Origin: Exilibacterium tricleocarpae
GTDB taxonomy: Bacteria; Pseudomonadota; Gammaproteobacteria; Pseudomonadales; Cellvibrionaceae
NCBI RefSeq assembly: GCF_007004655.1
Contig: NZ_ML660088.1
Location: 1-64,000, forward strand
Direction of reading: 5' to 3'
DNA: 64,000 bases
A program made the translations under genes and the position numbers. The notes below the pieces were generated by a model, which was given only the letters and a program-made list of their open reading frames with translations, did no database searches and was not told the origin of the DNA. Below are positions 17,472-26,779 of the stretch, piece by piece (the first letter of the stretch is position 1; every line of letters starts with the position of its first letter).

Positions 17472-19094
17472 TTACAGGTCTGCAGGCCACTCGAATACGA
17501 AGCGCGCGCCGCCCGCAGGCGCATCGACAACGTAGGTGCGGCCCTTATGCCATTTGGCAATTTGCCCGACAATCGCCAGGCCCAACCCGTGCCCTGCCCC
17601 CTCGGCATTGTCATCAAGCCGGGTGAAAGGTTTGAAAATTCGCTCGCGGTCGGCGGCCGCAACACCGCAACCGTCGTCATCAACCATTACCCGGCACCAG
17701 CCGTCGGTCACCGTAAAGCTCACCTCAATCCGGTGATCGGCATAGCGCAGCGCGTTTTCCAACAGGTTGGCGAGCGCCCGGGCCAGGGCGCCGCGATCAA
17801 ACACACACTGCAAATCGGCGACCGGCCCCGGCGGGATCCACACCACCTCGATACCGCGTGGATTATCGACAAACAACGCGACCTCATCGGTTAAAAAGCT
17901 GTAGACAGCGTAGTTATTGAAGGTGCGGGCGGAGGGAGTCCGTTCAAATCTGGCATGCACCAGCAACTCATTGATCAGCTCCTCCAGCGAGGCGACACTG
18001 TGTTGAATATTGTGAATATAGCGGTCGCGGTCTTCAGTATCGTTTTCAGTTTCCAACATTTCCAACGCAAAGCGCAACCGCGACATCGGCGTACGCAGAT
18101 CGTGGGATACGGCATTGATCAATTCCTTCTGGCCGTCAATCAGTTGCTGAATACTTGCAGCCATGCTGTTGAAAGACTGCCCCAGTCCCGCCACTACCGA
18201 ACTGTTTTTCAGCGCAGCGCGGGCGTCGAAATAACCCTCGCCAAACTCGGCGGCGACTGTATCCATATGCTTTAAGTCACGCCAGAGAGGACGCAGCCAA
18301 ATATAAATACCCAGAGCCAGGGCCCCGCACAGGGTCGAGAAGGCGATCACCAGCAGCAGCAAGTCTGAAGTACCGCCCGAACGGGTCTCAGCCCGGATAA
18401 CATGCCGGCGATCGTCGAGCAATATATAGCTGACTTCAGCCAGTTGCTCCGGCCGATAGGTATAGATTCGATTGCGTCGCAATTGCGCCTTTTGATCGCG
18501 ACTCAAACTTAAACGATCGCTGTCTATATCCAGCACGTCAATGGCGAAACCAAAGTGGGGCTGGTAAGCGGCAATGACAGCCGCCCATTGCTGCGGCGGA
18601 TGCAGCTTCAGTTGTTGCTGCAACAGATACATGGTGCCCCGTCGCCGGCGCTCTTCTATCTCGTCCTGCGTCTCTCCCAAAAACATCTGCAACACAAAGC
18701 GAGACTGCGCCACGCGGCGAACCAACACAGCCGGCTCTCCGCCACGGAAGAGAAATTCGCCACTGCGTAAGCTGCTCTTTTCAAGAGCGCTGAAGCTATC
18801 GCTTTCGAGTTTTTCCAGTACCAGGCGATAACCGAAATGCGGCGCCAGATCGACAATATGCTGAGGCCACTGCTCGACAGGCCTGGTTTCGAGATCTTCC
18901 TGCACCAGGTGGAAAGTGCCCCGATATAACGCAATGTAGGTATCGCGCGCCATATCGTTGATGATCCCGTGCACCGGATTGAGGCCGTCAAACCACCAGA
19001 GAACACCGAGCGGTATGGTTACGACGACCCATAGGCGCAAAAAAATTCGCACCAGTGTGAACGGTCGGTGGTGTCTCGATACCGCTAGGGGCAT
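17472..19094 (-). CDS. RstB-like sensor histidine kinase
   Basis: A 540-residue membrane sensor. Transmembrane helix 1 (about 15-37) and helix 2 (about 250-273) bracket a periplasmic domain containing two similar blocks (HFGYRLVLEKLESD and HFGFAIDVLDIDSD). HAMP follows, then HisKA with SHDLRTPMSRLRFALEML near 330. The HATPase has N box NLLENALRYA, G1 DDDGCGV and G2 GHGLGLAIVG. The doubled HFGY-type repeats are the RstB sensor pattern. The gene overlaps the response regulator 3' end by 10 bp. The stimulus is unknown. Confidence 0.9.
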   Translation of the reverse strand: MPLAVSRHHRPFTLVRIFLRLWVVVTIPLGVLWWFDGLNPVHGIINDMARDTYIALYRGTFHLVQEDLETRPVEQWPQHIVDLAPHFGYRLVLEKLESDSFSALEKSSLRSGEFLFRGGEPAVLVRRVAQSRFVLQMFLGETQDEIEERRRRGTMYLLQQQLKLHPPQQWAAVIAAYQPHFGFAIDVLDIDSDRLSLSRDQKAQLRRNRIYTYRPEQLAEVSYILLDDRRHVIRAETRSGGTSDLLLLVIAFSTLCGALALGIYIWLRPLWRDLKHMDTVAAEFGEGYFDARAALKNSSVVAGLGQSFNSMAASIQQLIDGQKELINAVSHDLRTPMSRLRFALEMLETENDTEDRDRYIHNIQHSVASLEELINELLVHARFERTPSARTFNNYAVYSFLTDEVALFVDNPRGIEVVWIPPGPVADLQCVFDRGALARALANLLENALRYADHRIEVSFTVTDGWCRVMVDDDGCGVAAADRERIFKPFTRLDDNAEGAGHGLGLAIVGQIAKWHKGRTYVVDAPAGGARFVFEWPADL

Positions 19095-19804
19095 AAGATA
19101 TAACCTTTACCCCGTACTGTTTTAATGCGCTTGGGGTTGTCCGGATCGTCACCCAACTTTTTGCGCAAGCGGGAAATGCGCCTGTCGATCGAGCGGTCGA
19201 GACCGTCGTAGTCGAGACCGCGTATGCGCTGCAGGATAGTGTCCCTGTTCACTACCTTACCGGCCGCCTCCGCCAGCACCCACAACAACTCAAATTCGGC
19301 CGTGGTCAGTTTGATCGGGCTGCTCCCGACCGCCAGGGTGCGGGAAACCCGGTTGATGCAAAGGTCGCCAACCGCGAGCTGATCATCGGCGCTGACCTCA
19401 GTGGGCTGGGGCGTTCGATTCACCGGCGTTCTGCGCAACAAGGCGTGAATACGCGATAACAACAGGCGCGGCACCACCGGTTTGACCACGTAATCATCGG
19501 CGCCCAGTTCCAGCCCGAGCATCTGGTCCATATCGTCATCCAGGGCCGTCAACATCAGGATCAATCCGCTGAAGGCCGGCCGCACGCGGCGGCATATCTC
19601 CATACCGGTGATACCGGGCAGCATAACGTCCAGAATGACCACATCCGGCTTTTCCTCGAGAATACGCCGGGCCGCGGTTATGCCGTCGGACTCCGCCGCC
19701 ACCGCAAACCCTTTCTTGGTGAAGTACTCCTGTACCAGCGCCGACAGCCCCGCATCGTCCTCGACCAAAAACAGGCGAATTGCCGCCGCATCAGAACTCT
19801 TCAT
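19085..19804 (-). CDS. RstA-like OmpR-family response regulator
   Basis: A 239-residue regulator. The receiver has acidic pocket EDD at 15-17, phosphoacceptor Asp59 in VVILDVMLPG, and Lys108 in DDYVVKPV. The C-terminal winged helix ends in RGLDYDGLDRSIDRRISRLR and VRGKGYILCP, very close to RstA. ATG 19804 (MKSSD) is preferred over a TTG 21 bp upstream that has no ribosome-binding site. It is the first gene of a two-gene operon with the kinase. Confidence 0.92.
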   Translation of the reverse strand: MKSSDAAAIRLFLVEDDAGLSALVQEYFTKKGFAVAAESDGITAARRILEEKPDVVILDVMLPGITGMEICRRVRPAFSGLILMLTALDDDMDQMLGLELGADDYVVKPVVPRLLLSRIHALLRRTPVNRTPQPTEVSADDQLAVGDLCINRVSRTLAVGSSPIKLTTAEFELLWVLAEAAGKVVNRDTILQRIRGLDYDGLDRSIDRRISRLRKKLGDDPDNPKRIKTVRGKGYILCP

Positions 19805-19939
19805 GAAAATACCCGGTGTCCGCAATCAAAAAATGCTTTCCGTTTATTGTATATGATCACCTTTTATAGCGCCTTACGCCCAGGGGTCAAAGTGTGACAG
19901 AATGTGACACCACTGCCGCTCACTAAGGCGCAGGCTATA

Positions 19940-20662
19940 GTGACAACTCTTTCTGACAACGATGCCATCTTATTCGGCATTCTGGTGGCTATCCTGGGGG
20001 CCATTTTTTTCACTGCCCACTGCGGGCACAGATTCTGGCGAAAGTTCTACCGCATCGTGCCCATTGTGTTGATGTGTTATCTGCTGCCCTCCCTTCTCAA
20101 CACCTTCAACATCGTCTCCTTCGAAAACGCCAATCTATGGCCGATGGCAAAAGACTACTTTCTGCCGGCGAGTTTGGCATTGATGACACTGAGCATCGAT
20201 TTAAAGGCGGTGATGGGCCTCGGCAACCAGGCGCTGATTACGTTTTTCACCGCGACTGTCGGCATCGTGCTGGGTGGACCGGTAGCGGTGTAGGTGATGT
20301 CGCTGATACACCCGCAAACCGTGGGCGGCGAAGGCGCAGATGCGGTCTGGCGCGGCTTGTCGACGCTGGCCGGCAGCTGGATCGGCGGCGGCGCCAACCA
20401 GACCGCGATGCTGCAACTCTACGGTTTCAATCAGGAAAAATACGCGATGATGGTGGCGGTTGCCAAGTTTATCCGGGCACCGTTTTTTTCTCGCCGTCGG
20501 CAGCAAAGCCAATGTCGGCGGCGCCGCCCCGGCACCGGTGGTGGCCGCCGCCTTCCGCCCGGCACTCGCCCCGGTCGGTGTGCTGCTGGCGGTACTGGGT
20601 TATGTGCCCGGCACCTGCGGCGCTATCTTCTGTGCCCAGCTTATGCAACTGGTTGCGCCGTG
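19940..20662 (+). pseudogene. Degraded DUF819 (YjcL-like) membrane protein gene
   Basis: The first ~117 codons encode the N-terminal membrane part of a DUF819 protein (LVAILGAIFFTAHCGHRFW, LPSLLNTFNIV). An in-frame TAG at 20291-20293 interrupts it. The same frame then continues with WIGGGANQTAMLQLYGFNQEKY, a DUF819 hallmark. After about 20460-20485 the frame shifts by one and homology jumps to the C-terminal block VGSKANVGGAAPAPVVAAAF and GVLLAVLGYVPGTCGA. About 140 residues present in intact ~400-residue homologues are missing. One nonsense mutation plus an internal deletion with frameshift makes a functional product unlikely. The GTG start is a guess. Confidence 0.88.
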
Positions 20663-20675
20663 ACGGGATTTCAGG

Positions 20676-21611
20676 CTAACGCACCGGGCTTTCAAAACCC
20701 GCCGGCTTGACCGTGATCACAGAAGTGTCGATCGATTGCAAAACGGTTTCCGCCGTGTTGCCGATAAACAGGCCCGGAATACCGCTGCGGCCGACGGTGC
20801 CCATCACCACAGTACCAATCTCGTGATCGCGGACAAACGTCGGAATGCAGGTATCGGGGTTACCTTTGACAAGATGCTTTACGAACGGCACATCGTTATA
20901 GCGTGCACAAAGCTGCCGTTGGCACCGCTGCTGCGCCGCCTGCTCAGCATCCAACAACGCCTCGATTTCGGCATCCGGCACATTCAAAAACGCACTGTGT
21001 CGCAACGCACTCTCACTGTACAACGTCCAGCACGACAACATATGCAGTTCGCCACCTTCCCAGCGCGACAAGGTTGTGGCCAGGTCCATAATCAGGGTGT
21101 TTAGAGCCTGTCCCTCGGCATCGGCCTCCAGAGCCAGGTCCACCGCCGCCAGGATTTTTCCACTGCCGGCGCCGAGCGCGGATTTCAGCAACCAAACCGG
21201 GCGCGGACACTTGCGCATCAAATGCAGATCACCGCCGGCGAAGATACCGGTACTGCGTTCCGCTGTTTTGATAACGAGATCGTGCCCGCCCTGCAACACC
21301 TGGCGGATAATTTCGATAAAATCGCGACCACTGGCGACTTTGGTGATTACCTCAATGCCGTCTCGCAGCAGCGGCGCGGCAATATGGTCGAGCGCTTTTT
21401 TGCGCTCCGACTGGACCAAATCCGTCAGTTCGTCGATATCGATAATACCCTTGTACTGCTTGAGCGTAGCCGGTGGTGCGCTGACGACATCCATCAGTGT
21501 CAGGCGGGCATCATTGCGCCGGGCCAGGGCGGCACCGCGGGCGATGGCGACATTTTCGCCGGTATCGGTGTCGGCACCGGCGATAACCAGAATATTCTTG
21601 AAACGTCGCAT
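20676..21611 (-). CDS. Tandem-domain universal stress protein
   Basis: A 311-residue protein with two UspA domains (about 1-145 and 150-311), the UspE-like layout. Domain 1 begins KNILVIAGAD and domain 2 begins GKILAAVDL. Only domain 2 retains a clear nucleotide-binding loop, GTVGRSGIPGLFIGNTAETV near 270-290; domain 1 has the divergent IKTAERSTG. It is 127 bp downstream of the last Mrp-like gene, in the same orientation and possibly cotranscribed. A role in regulating or protecting that ion-transport complex under stress is inferred from position only. Confidence 0.88.
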   Translation of the reverse strand: MRRFKNILVIAGADTDTGENVAIARGAALARRNDARLTLMDVVSAPPATLKQYKGIIDIDELTDLVQSERKKALDHIAAPLLRDGIEVITKVASGRDFIEIIRQVLQGGHDLVIKTAERSTGIFAGGDLHLMRKCPRPVWLLKSALGAGSGKILAAVDLALEADAEGQALNTLIMDLATTLSRWEGGELHMLSCWTLYSESALRHSAFLNVPDAEIEALLDAEQAAQQRCQRQLCARYNDVPFVKHLVKGNPDTCIPTFVRDHEIGTVVMGTVGRSGIPGLFIGNTAETVLQSIDTSVITVKPAGFESPVR

Positions 21612-21738
21612 AGTGGTTTCTCCCGTCTCGTCGATAACACCCGCCTATGGCGGCACTACCTGTTTGCATACAACCCATGGCCGCTGGTAGCCAAGCAATC
21701 TCCGCGCGCCAATAGTGGTCGCTTCTGGCAATAAACGC

Positions 21739-24700
21739 CTATGAAAAAGTCACCGCCAACAACGCAAACAATACGACGATGAACACCAGCCCGGGGTTGC
21801 TCCAATAAACCTGCAATGGCAGGGACGGTCCGTCGCTGCGATCGGCGCCGGCAGTCGCCAGGCGAGCAAACTGCTGCTGTAATTGCCGGTAACCCCCCAG
21901 GGCCGGCGCCGGTCGGGCCGGACGTCGCCACCAGCGGCGCCAGTACAACAGCGCCGCCTCCACCGGCACAATAATATCGCCGGCCGGCAAAGGCGCGGTT
22001 TTCTGCAGCAACGCGCGGCAAACCAGGTACACCGCCACACCGACCGCCGCCGGCCAAACCGCCGTCCACAGCGTCGACGGCACCGTCAACGCCGGTAGAA
22101 ACACCTGTGCTTCGGGCAACAGAAACGCCGCGCCGGCCAACGGCAACAACAGCATCATAAAAGGTAACAGCAAAAAGCCACCCACTGCGCCCGGCGCTTT
22201 TTGCTCAGCCACGCCCTGGCGCAAAAGATCCATAAAACGAATCATTAACAATGCCGTCCCTATGGCGGTTACCGGCAACACCGCGGTCAATACGGCGAGG
22301 TCGGCCACTGCTGTTTTGAGCGCGACCTTGGCCAGGGCGCCGCTGGTAAACGGCAGCCCCGCCAGGGCCAGCGCCGGCAGTGCTACAGCCACCCACAGCC
22401 AGCGCCGCTGCGGTGCCGCCAGCTGCGCGGTGAGGCCGACACTGAAGAACAGCGCACCTTTGGCCAGGCCGTGGTGCAGGGCATAGACCAGCAGTGCCGG
22501 CACCAGCAGCGGCCACAGCTCCGGGCGCAGCAAACCGGCACCAAAGCCTGCGGCAATAATGCCCATTTGACTGATGGTGGAGTAGGCCAGCAGGGTTTTC
22601 GGGTTGCGCTGCACCACACCGGCCAGCACCGCCAGCACCGCGCCGCCCAACCCCAACCAAAGCAGCACTGTACCCCAATCGATCGCAGTCGCGGCAGCGG
22701 CATCGCCGTCGGACATAAAGCGCAGCCAGCCGAGCAGCCCGGCCTTGACCATCACACCGCTCAGCACGGCGCTGGCCGGTATCGGCGCCACCGGGTGCGC
22801 CCGCGGCAGCCATACATGCATGGACAAGAGCCCGGCCTTGATGCCAAACCCGGCGATCAACAGGCCGAAGATCCAATCGTTGTGGGGCGCGGCGGCAAGC
22901 GCGCGAATCTCCGAGCTGCCGGCGCTGTATGCCAGCCAGGTAAAGCCCGCGAACAACAGCACCTCACCGATAATGACCCACTGCATATAGGTCTTGCCGG
23001 CGCGCAGGGCCTCGCGAGTGCCGGTGTGCACCACCAGCCCATAAGCGGCCAGGCTCATCAGGGTAAAAAAAGTAATGAAACCGAACGCATCGAGCGACAG
23101 AATCAAACCGAAATTGCCGCCCATAGCAAGCAGAAAAAAGAGGAAGAAGCGTTCTTTCTGCGGATCGTCACGCAGGTATTCGCGCGCATAAAGCGCGGCG
23201 GTCAGCCACAGCACCGCAGCCAGCAACAGAAACACCCGGCCCACGGAATCCAGCTCGACAATACTGCCGAAAAACAACCAGGGCAGCAGATTCTGGCCCT
23301 CGCTGGACCAGACTGCAGCGGCCAGCGCCGGCAGCGCTGTCCAGGGGGCCCAGTACCAACACCGGCGGCGCAGGCGGGGGAACGCCAGGGCGGCAGCCAA
23401 CAGCAGCGGCGCCAGTATCGCCGCCCACAACAACGGTACCTGCAACAGACCCGGCGTTACCGCCGGCAGCGCCCCGAGCCCGTACTCGCGCGCGGCGATC
23501 AATGTCGTCCAGGTCAGGGGGCTGGCGAATCCACCGGCAAACACGCCTACCCCCAGCGCCACCAGCATGGTAATCAACGGCGGTAATAGCAGCATCCAGT
23601 GGGTTTCCCAGGCGCCGAAGCGGCGCTCAGCGGGCCAGGTGCCACGCTGGGGTTTGAACCAGGCGCGAAACAGCAGCGGTAGAAAATAGGCGGCGTTCAG
23701 CAGACTGCTGGCCGCCAGCACCAGTATCACCCAGAACGCATCGGCCTCCATCGCGCCGACACCCAGATACCACTTGGACACAAATCCGGCCACCGGCGGC
23801 ATGCCGATCATACCCAGTGCCGCCAGGGTAAACGCCACCATGGTCCAGGGCATGCGCCGCCCGACCCCGTCCATTTCGCTGACTTTGTGGATGCCGAGCG
23901 TCTCGGCCAGGTTACCGGCGCCGAAGAACAGGGTAATTTTCATCAACCCCTGGTGCACCAGGTGCACGATACCGCCGATGGTCGCCACCGGCCCGGCGAT
24001 AGCCGTGCCGAGCGCGATATAGGACACCTGGCTCACCGTCGAATAAGCCAGCCGTTTTTTCAGGTCGTCCTGAAACAGCGCGCGCAGCGAACCGTAGACG
24101 ATGGTGACCGCGGCGATCGCCGCCAGCACTGGTGTCACATTCAACTCGCGCGCAAAATCGATGCCGTACACATCGTAGACCACGCGCACAATGCCGAAGG
24201 CACCGGCTTTCACCACCGCCACCGCATGCAGCAGCGCACTGACCGGCGCCGGCGCCGCCATCGCCACCGGCAACCAACCGTGCAGCGGCACCAGCGCCGC
24301 CTTGACCCCCAGGCCCGCGATCAGCAGCGCGAAAATGATCTGCAACTGACCGCGCTCGAGGTGGGGCAGGTCCGCCAGCATACCGTTGGCGGTAAAATCC
24401 AGCGCCCCGGCCAGCGACTTCAACCACACGACGCCACCCAACAACAAGGCGCCGCCGATCATCGTATAAAGAAGGTAGATACGACCGGCGCGCAGCGACT
24501 TGGCGGTGCCGCGATGCACCACCAGCGGATAGGTGGTCAGGGTCAGGAGTTCATAAAAGATTAGAAACGTAATTAAATTACCGGCCAGTGCAATCCCGAG
24601 CGTGGCGCTGACACAAAAGCTGAAGAAGCCGAAAAAACGACTGCGGTTGGGAGAATCCTCGAGATAACCGATGGCGTAAACGGTGGTCACCAGCCACAGC

Positions 24701-24969
24701 AAACCGGACAGGCTGACAAACAGTAACGACAGTGCATCGGCGTGCAGAACGATATCCATATCCGGCAGCAGCGGCAGGCGGGTCTCGACCAGATCGCCCT
24801 GATACACACCCGACACCATGATACCGATCAACACCAGCGTCGTCAGTGCGCCACAGATATTCAATGTGGTACGCAGCGTGCGGCGACTCTCGTCGAGACA
24901 AAAAATTATCAGGCCGGGCACCAGCGCGCTCAGCACAATCAACAACGGCAGCAGACTGTTCCAGTTCAT
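21739..24969 (-). CDS. Fusion of two MrpD/NuoM-type antiporter subunits
   Basis: A 1076-residue membrane protein made of two consecutive proton-conducting antiporter-like modules, about 1-510 and 515-1076. The N-half keeps the expected residues: TM5 Glu in FYELLTLTTY, Lys in GLGVKAALVPLHGWLP, and Lys in HAVAVVKAGAFG. The C-half keeps GFGIKAGLLSMHVWLP and SGVMVKAGLLG but has FFTLMSLAAY where the TM5 Glu should be, so its ion path is probably altered. The start overlaps the preceding MnhD-like stop as ATGA. It would supply two extra antiporter units to an Mrp/Mbh-like complex. A sequencing-driven fusion is unlikely because the linker reads cleanly. Confidence 0.88.
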   Translation of the reverse strand: MNWNSLLPLLIVLSALVPGLIIFCLDESRRTLRTTLNICGALTTLVLIGIMVSGVYQGDLVETRLPLLPDMDIVLHADALSLLFVSLSGLLWLVTTVYAIGYLEDSPNRSRFFGFFSFCVSATLGIALAGNLITFLIFYELLTLTTYPLVVHRGTAKSLRAGRIYLLYTMIGGALLLGGVVWLKSLAGALDFTANGMLADLPHLERGQLQIIFALLIAGLGVKAALVPLHGWLPVAMAAPAPVSALLHAVAVVKAGAFGIVRVVYDVYGIDFARELNVTPVLAAIAAVTIVYGSLRALFQDDLKKRLAYSTVSQVSYIALGTAIAGPVATIGGIVHLVHQGLMKITLFFGAGNLAETLGIHKVSEMDGVGRRMPWTMVAFTLAALGMIGMPPVAGFVSKWYLGVGAMEADAFWVILVLAASSLLNAAYFLPLLFRAWFKPQRGTWPAERRFGAWETHWMLLLPPLITMLVALGVGVFAGGFASPLTWTTLIAAREYGLGALPAVTPGLLQVPLLWAAILAPLLLAAALAFPRLRRRCWYWAPWTALPALAAAVWSSEGQNLLPWLFFGSIVELDSVGRVFLLLAAVLWLTAALYAREYLRDDPQKERFFLFFLLAMGGNFGLILSLDAFGFITFFTLMSLAAYGLVVHTGTREALRAGKTYMQWVIIGEVLLFAGFTWLAYSAGSSEIRALAAAPHNDWIFGLLIAGFGIKAGLLSMHVWLPRAHPVAPIPASAVLSGVMVKAGLLGWLRFMSDGDAAAATAIDWGTVLLWLGLGGAVLAVLAGVVQRNPKTLLAYSTISQMGIIAAGFGAGLLRPELWPLLVPALLVYALHHGLAKGALFFSVGLTAQLAAPQRRWLWVAVALPALALAGLPFTSGALAKVALKTAVADLAVLTAVLPVTAIGTALLMIRFMDLLRQGVAEQKAPGAVGGFLLLPFMMLLLPLAGAAFLLPEAQVFLPALTVPSTLWTAVWPAAVGVAVYLVCRALLQKTAPLPAGDIIVPVEAALLYWRRWWRRPARPAPALGGYRQLQQQFARLATAGADRSDGPSLPLQVYWSNPGLVFIVVLFALLAVTFS

Positions 24970-26483
24970 AGCGCCTCCCCGTCGGCGGCCAATTGCAGCG
25001 GCGGCACGCCGATATCCAGCACCTCCAGCACCCAGAGCGCGTTAAAGCCGAGCAGCACCGTGATGATCGCCAGCGCAAACGCGCCGAGCGGCAGCAGCCG
25101 CGGCAACACCGGCTGCGCCTCGGCGGCCGGCGGCTGCTCGGCACTGTCGGTGAAGGCGAGATTCAATACCCGGAAGACATAGACCGCCGCCAGCAACCCC
25201 CCGGCAATCACCGTGATCAGCCACCACCACTGGCCCGCATCGATGGCGGCATTCAGCAGCAGCCACTTGGCGACAAAACCGCCGCTTGGCGGCAAGCCGA
25301 TCAGACTGGCCCCGGCGATGGCAAAGGCAAACAGGCTCAGCGGCTGGCGCCGCGCAATACCGTGCAAACGGCTGATATCGTCGTGGCCGGCGGCCCGCTG
25401 GATATTGCCGGCGGCCAGAAACATGGCGGCCTTGGCGCAGGCGTGAGCGATGATAAAGTAGGCCACCGCATCGACCACCGCGCCGCCGAGACCGGCAGTG
25501 TCAGACGGCCGCCCGAACAGTGGGAACAGCAAAAACAGATAGCCCAGTTGCGCCACCGTCGAGTAGGCGACAATCAGTTTTAGTCGCTGGGCGCGAATCG
25601 CCTGTATCGACCCCACCAGCACCGCCGCTGCGCCCAAGACGCCCAATACCTGTAATCCCTGGGCAGTGGTGGCGGCCGACAGCGTTTCCAGCCAGAAGCG
25701 GGCCAGCAGATAAAACGACGCCTTCACCACCAGCGCCGACAGCGCGGCGCTGACCGGCGCCGGCGCGTTGGCATGGGCCGGCGGTAACCAGAAATGCAAG
25801 GGCAGGAGCGCGGTTTTCAATAACAGGCCGACGGTGATCAACCCTAACGCCGCCCAGCTCAGGGGCGCAGCGTGCACCAATTGTCCCAACTGTGCCAGAT
25901 CGAGGGTGCCGTAAGCCCGATAGAGCAGCGCCACTCCGAGCAGGTAACACAGCGAACCCAAGAGCCCCACCAGGAGATAGCGCAAGGCTGCCTGCAGCGC
26001 CGGCCGGCCGCCCTGCAGAGCGACCAGGGCCACGGCCGCGAGGCCGAGTATCTCTAGTGTCACATAAATATTAAACGCATCCGCCGCCAGAAAAACCGCA
26101 TTCAGGGCTACCATCAGCAGCCACCACAACGGCCAAAAGCGCGCCGCCTGGTCCGGCTCGGTAAAGTAGCTGCAGCTATAGAGGCTGAGTACGAATCCCA
26201 GCGCGGCGGTGATGGCAATCATCAGCCCGGCAAAACCGTCTATATAGAGATCGATACCCAGGGGGGCGCCCCAACCGCCGAGCGTATAGCGCTGCCCCAG
26301 TCCGCTGTCGCCGGCCGCCAGCAGCCACAACACAAGGACCGCCAGCGCCAACTGCGCCGCCGCGCCCACCGCATTGAGCCAGCGACCGGCAACCCAGCGC
26401 TGCCCGGCGAAACTGGCCGCCGCCGCCAGCAGCGGCAGGCCGACCAGCCAGGGCAGCAGGGCTGGAAGAGACAGTCCGCTCAT
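24966..26483 (-). CDS. mnhD: MrpD/MnhD-like cation:proton antiporter subunit
   Basis: A 505-residue NuoM/NuoN-type antiporter module of about 14 helices. TM5 Glu is in NIYVTLEILGLAA, the TM7 Lys in GLLLKTALLPLHFWLPPAHA, and the TM8 Lys in SALVVKASFYLLARFW. The start at MSGLSLPALL is set by an ATGA overlap with the MnhC-like stop; the longer open frame upstream is only an overlap with mnhC in another frame. Lying between the C subunit and the fused double module, it is the single-module antiporter of this complex. Confidence 0.9.
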   Translation of the reverse strand: MSGLSLPALLPWLVGLPLLAAAASFAGQRWVAGRWLNAVGAAAQLALAVLVLWLLAAGDSGLGQRYTLGGWGAPLGIDLYIDGFAGLMIAITAALGFVLSLYSCSYFTEPDQAARFWPLWWLLMVALNAVFLAADAFNIYVTLEILGLAAVALVALQGGRPALQAALRYLLVGLLGSLCYLLGVALLYRAYGTLDLAQLGQLVHAAPLSWAALGLITVGLLLKTALLPLHFWLPPAHANAPAPVSAALSALVVKASFYLLARFWLETLSAATTAQGLQVLGVLGAAAVLVGSIQAIRAQRLKLIVAYSTVAQLGYLFLLFPLFGRPSDTAGLGGAVVDAVAYFIIAHACAKAAMFLAAGNIQRAAGHDDISRLHGIARRQPLSLFAFAIAGASLIGLPPSGGFVAKWLLLNAAIDAGQWWWLITVIAGGLLAAVYVFRVLNLAFTDSAEQPPAAEAQPVLPRLLPLGAFALAIITVLLGFNALWVLEVLDIGVPPLQLAADGEAL

Positions 26484-26779
26484 CGGCCGGCGTCCTGTTC
26501 GGTGTCGTCCGACAGGGCGTAGATGCGACACACCAGCGACAGTGCCAACGCGGTGCCGGCGACCGCCACCACAATCCCTGTGAGAACCATGGCGTGAGGC
26601 ACCGGATCGATAGCCGGCGCGCGGCTTTGGGCGGTGGCGATCAGCACCATGAAAACACCGGTGCCCATCACATTGACGGCCAGAATTTTCTGCAGAATAT
26701 GCGGCGGTATCAGCAGTCCGTAGAGACCGATACCAAACAGGGCGATACCGCAAATACTGTAAAACAGATCCTGAGTCAC
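26480..26779 (-). CDS. mnhC: MrpC/MnhC (NuoK-like) subunit
   Basis: A 99-residue three-helix protein, the NuoK-related C subunit of Mrp antiporters. Characteristic blocks are GIALFGIGLYGLLIPPHILQKILAVNVMGTGVF and a third helix after DPVPHAMVLTGIVVAVAGTA. The DPVPHAMVLTGIV pattern with its conserved acidic/Pro motif is typical of MnhC. It overlaps both neighbours by 4 bp (ATGA), consistent with tight translational coupling inside the operon. Confidence 0.92.
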   Translation of the reverse strand: MTQDLFYSICGIALFGIGLYGLLIPPHILQKILAVNVMGTGVFMVLIATAQSRAPAIDPVPHAMVLTGIVVAVAGTALALSLVCRIYALSDDTEQDAGR

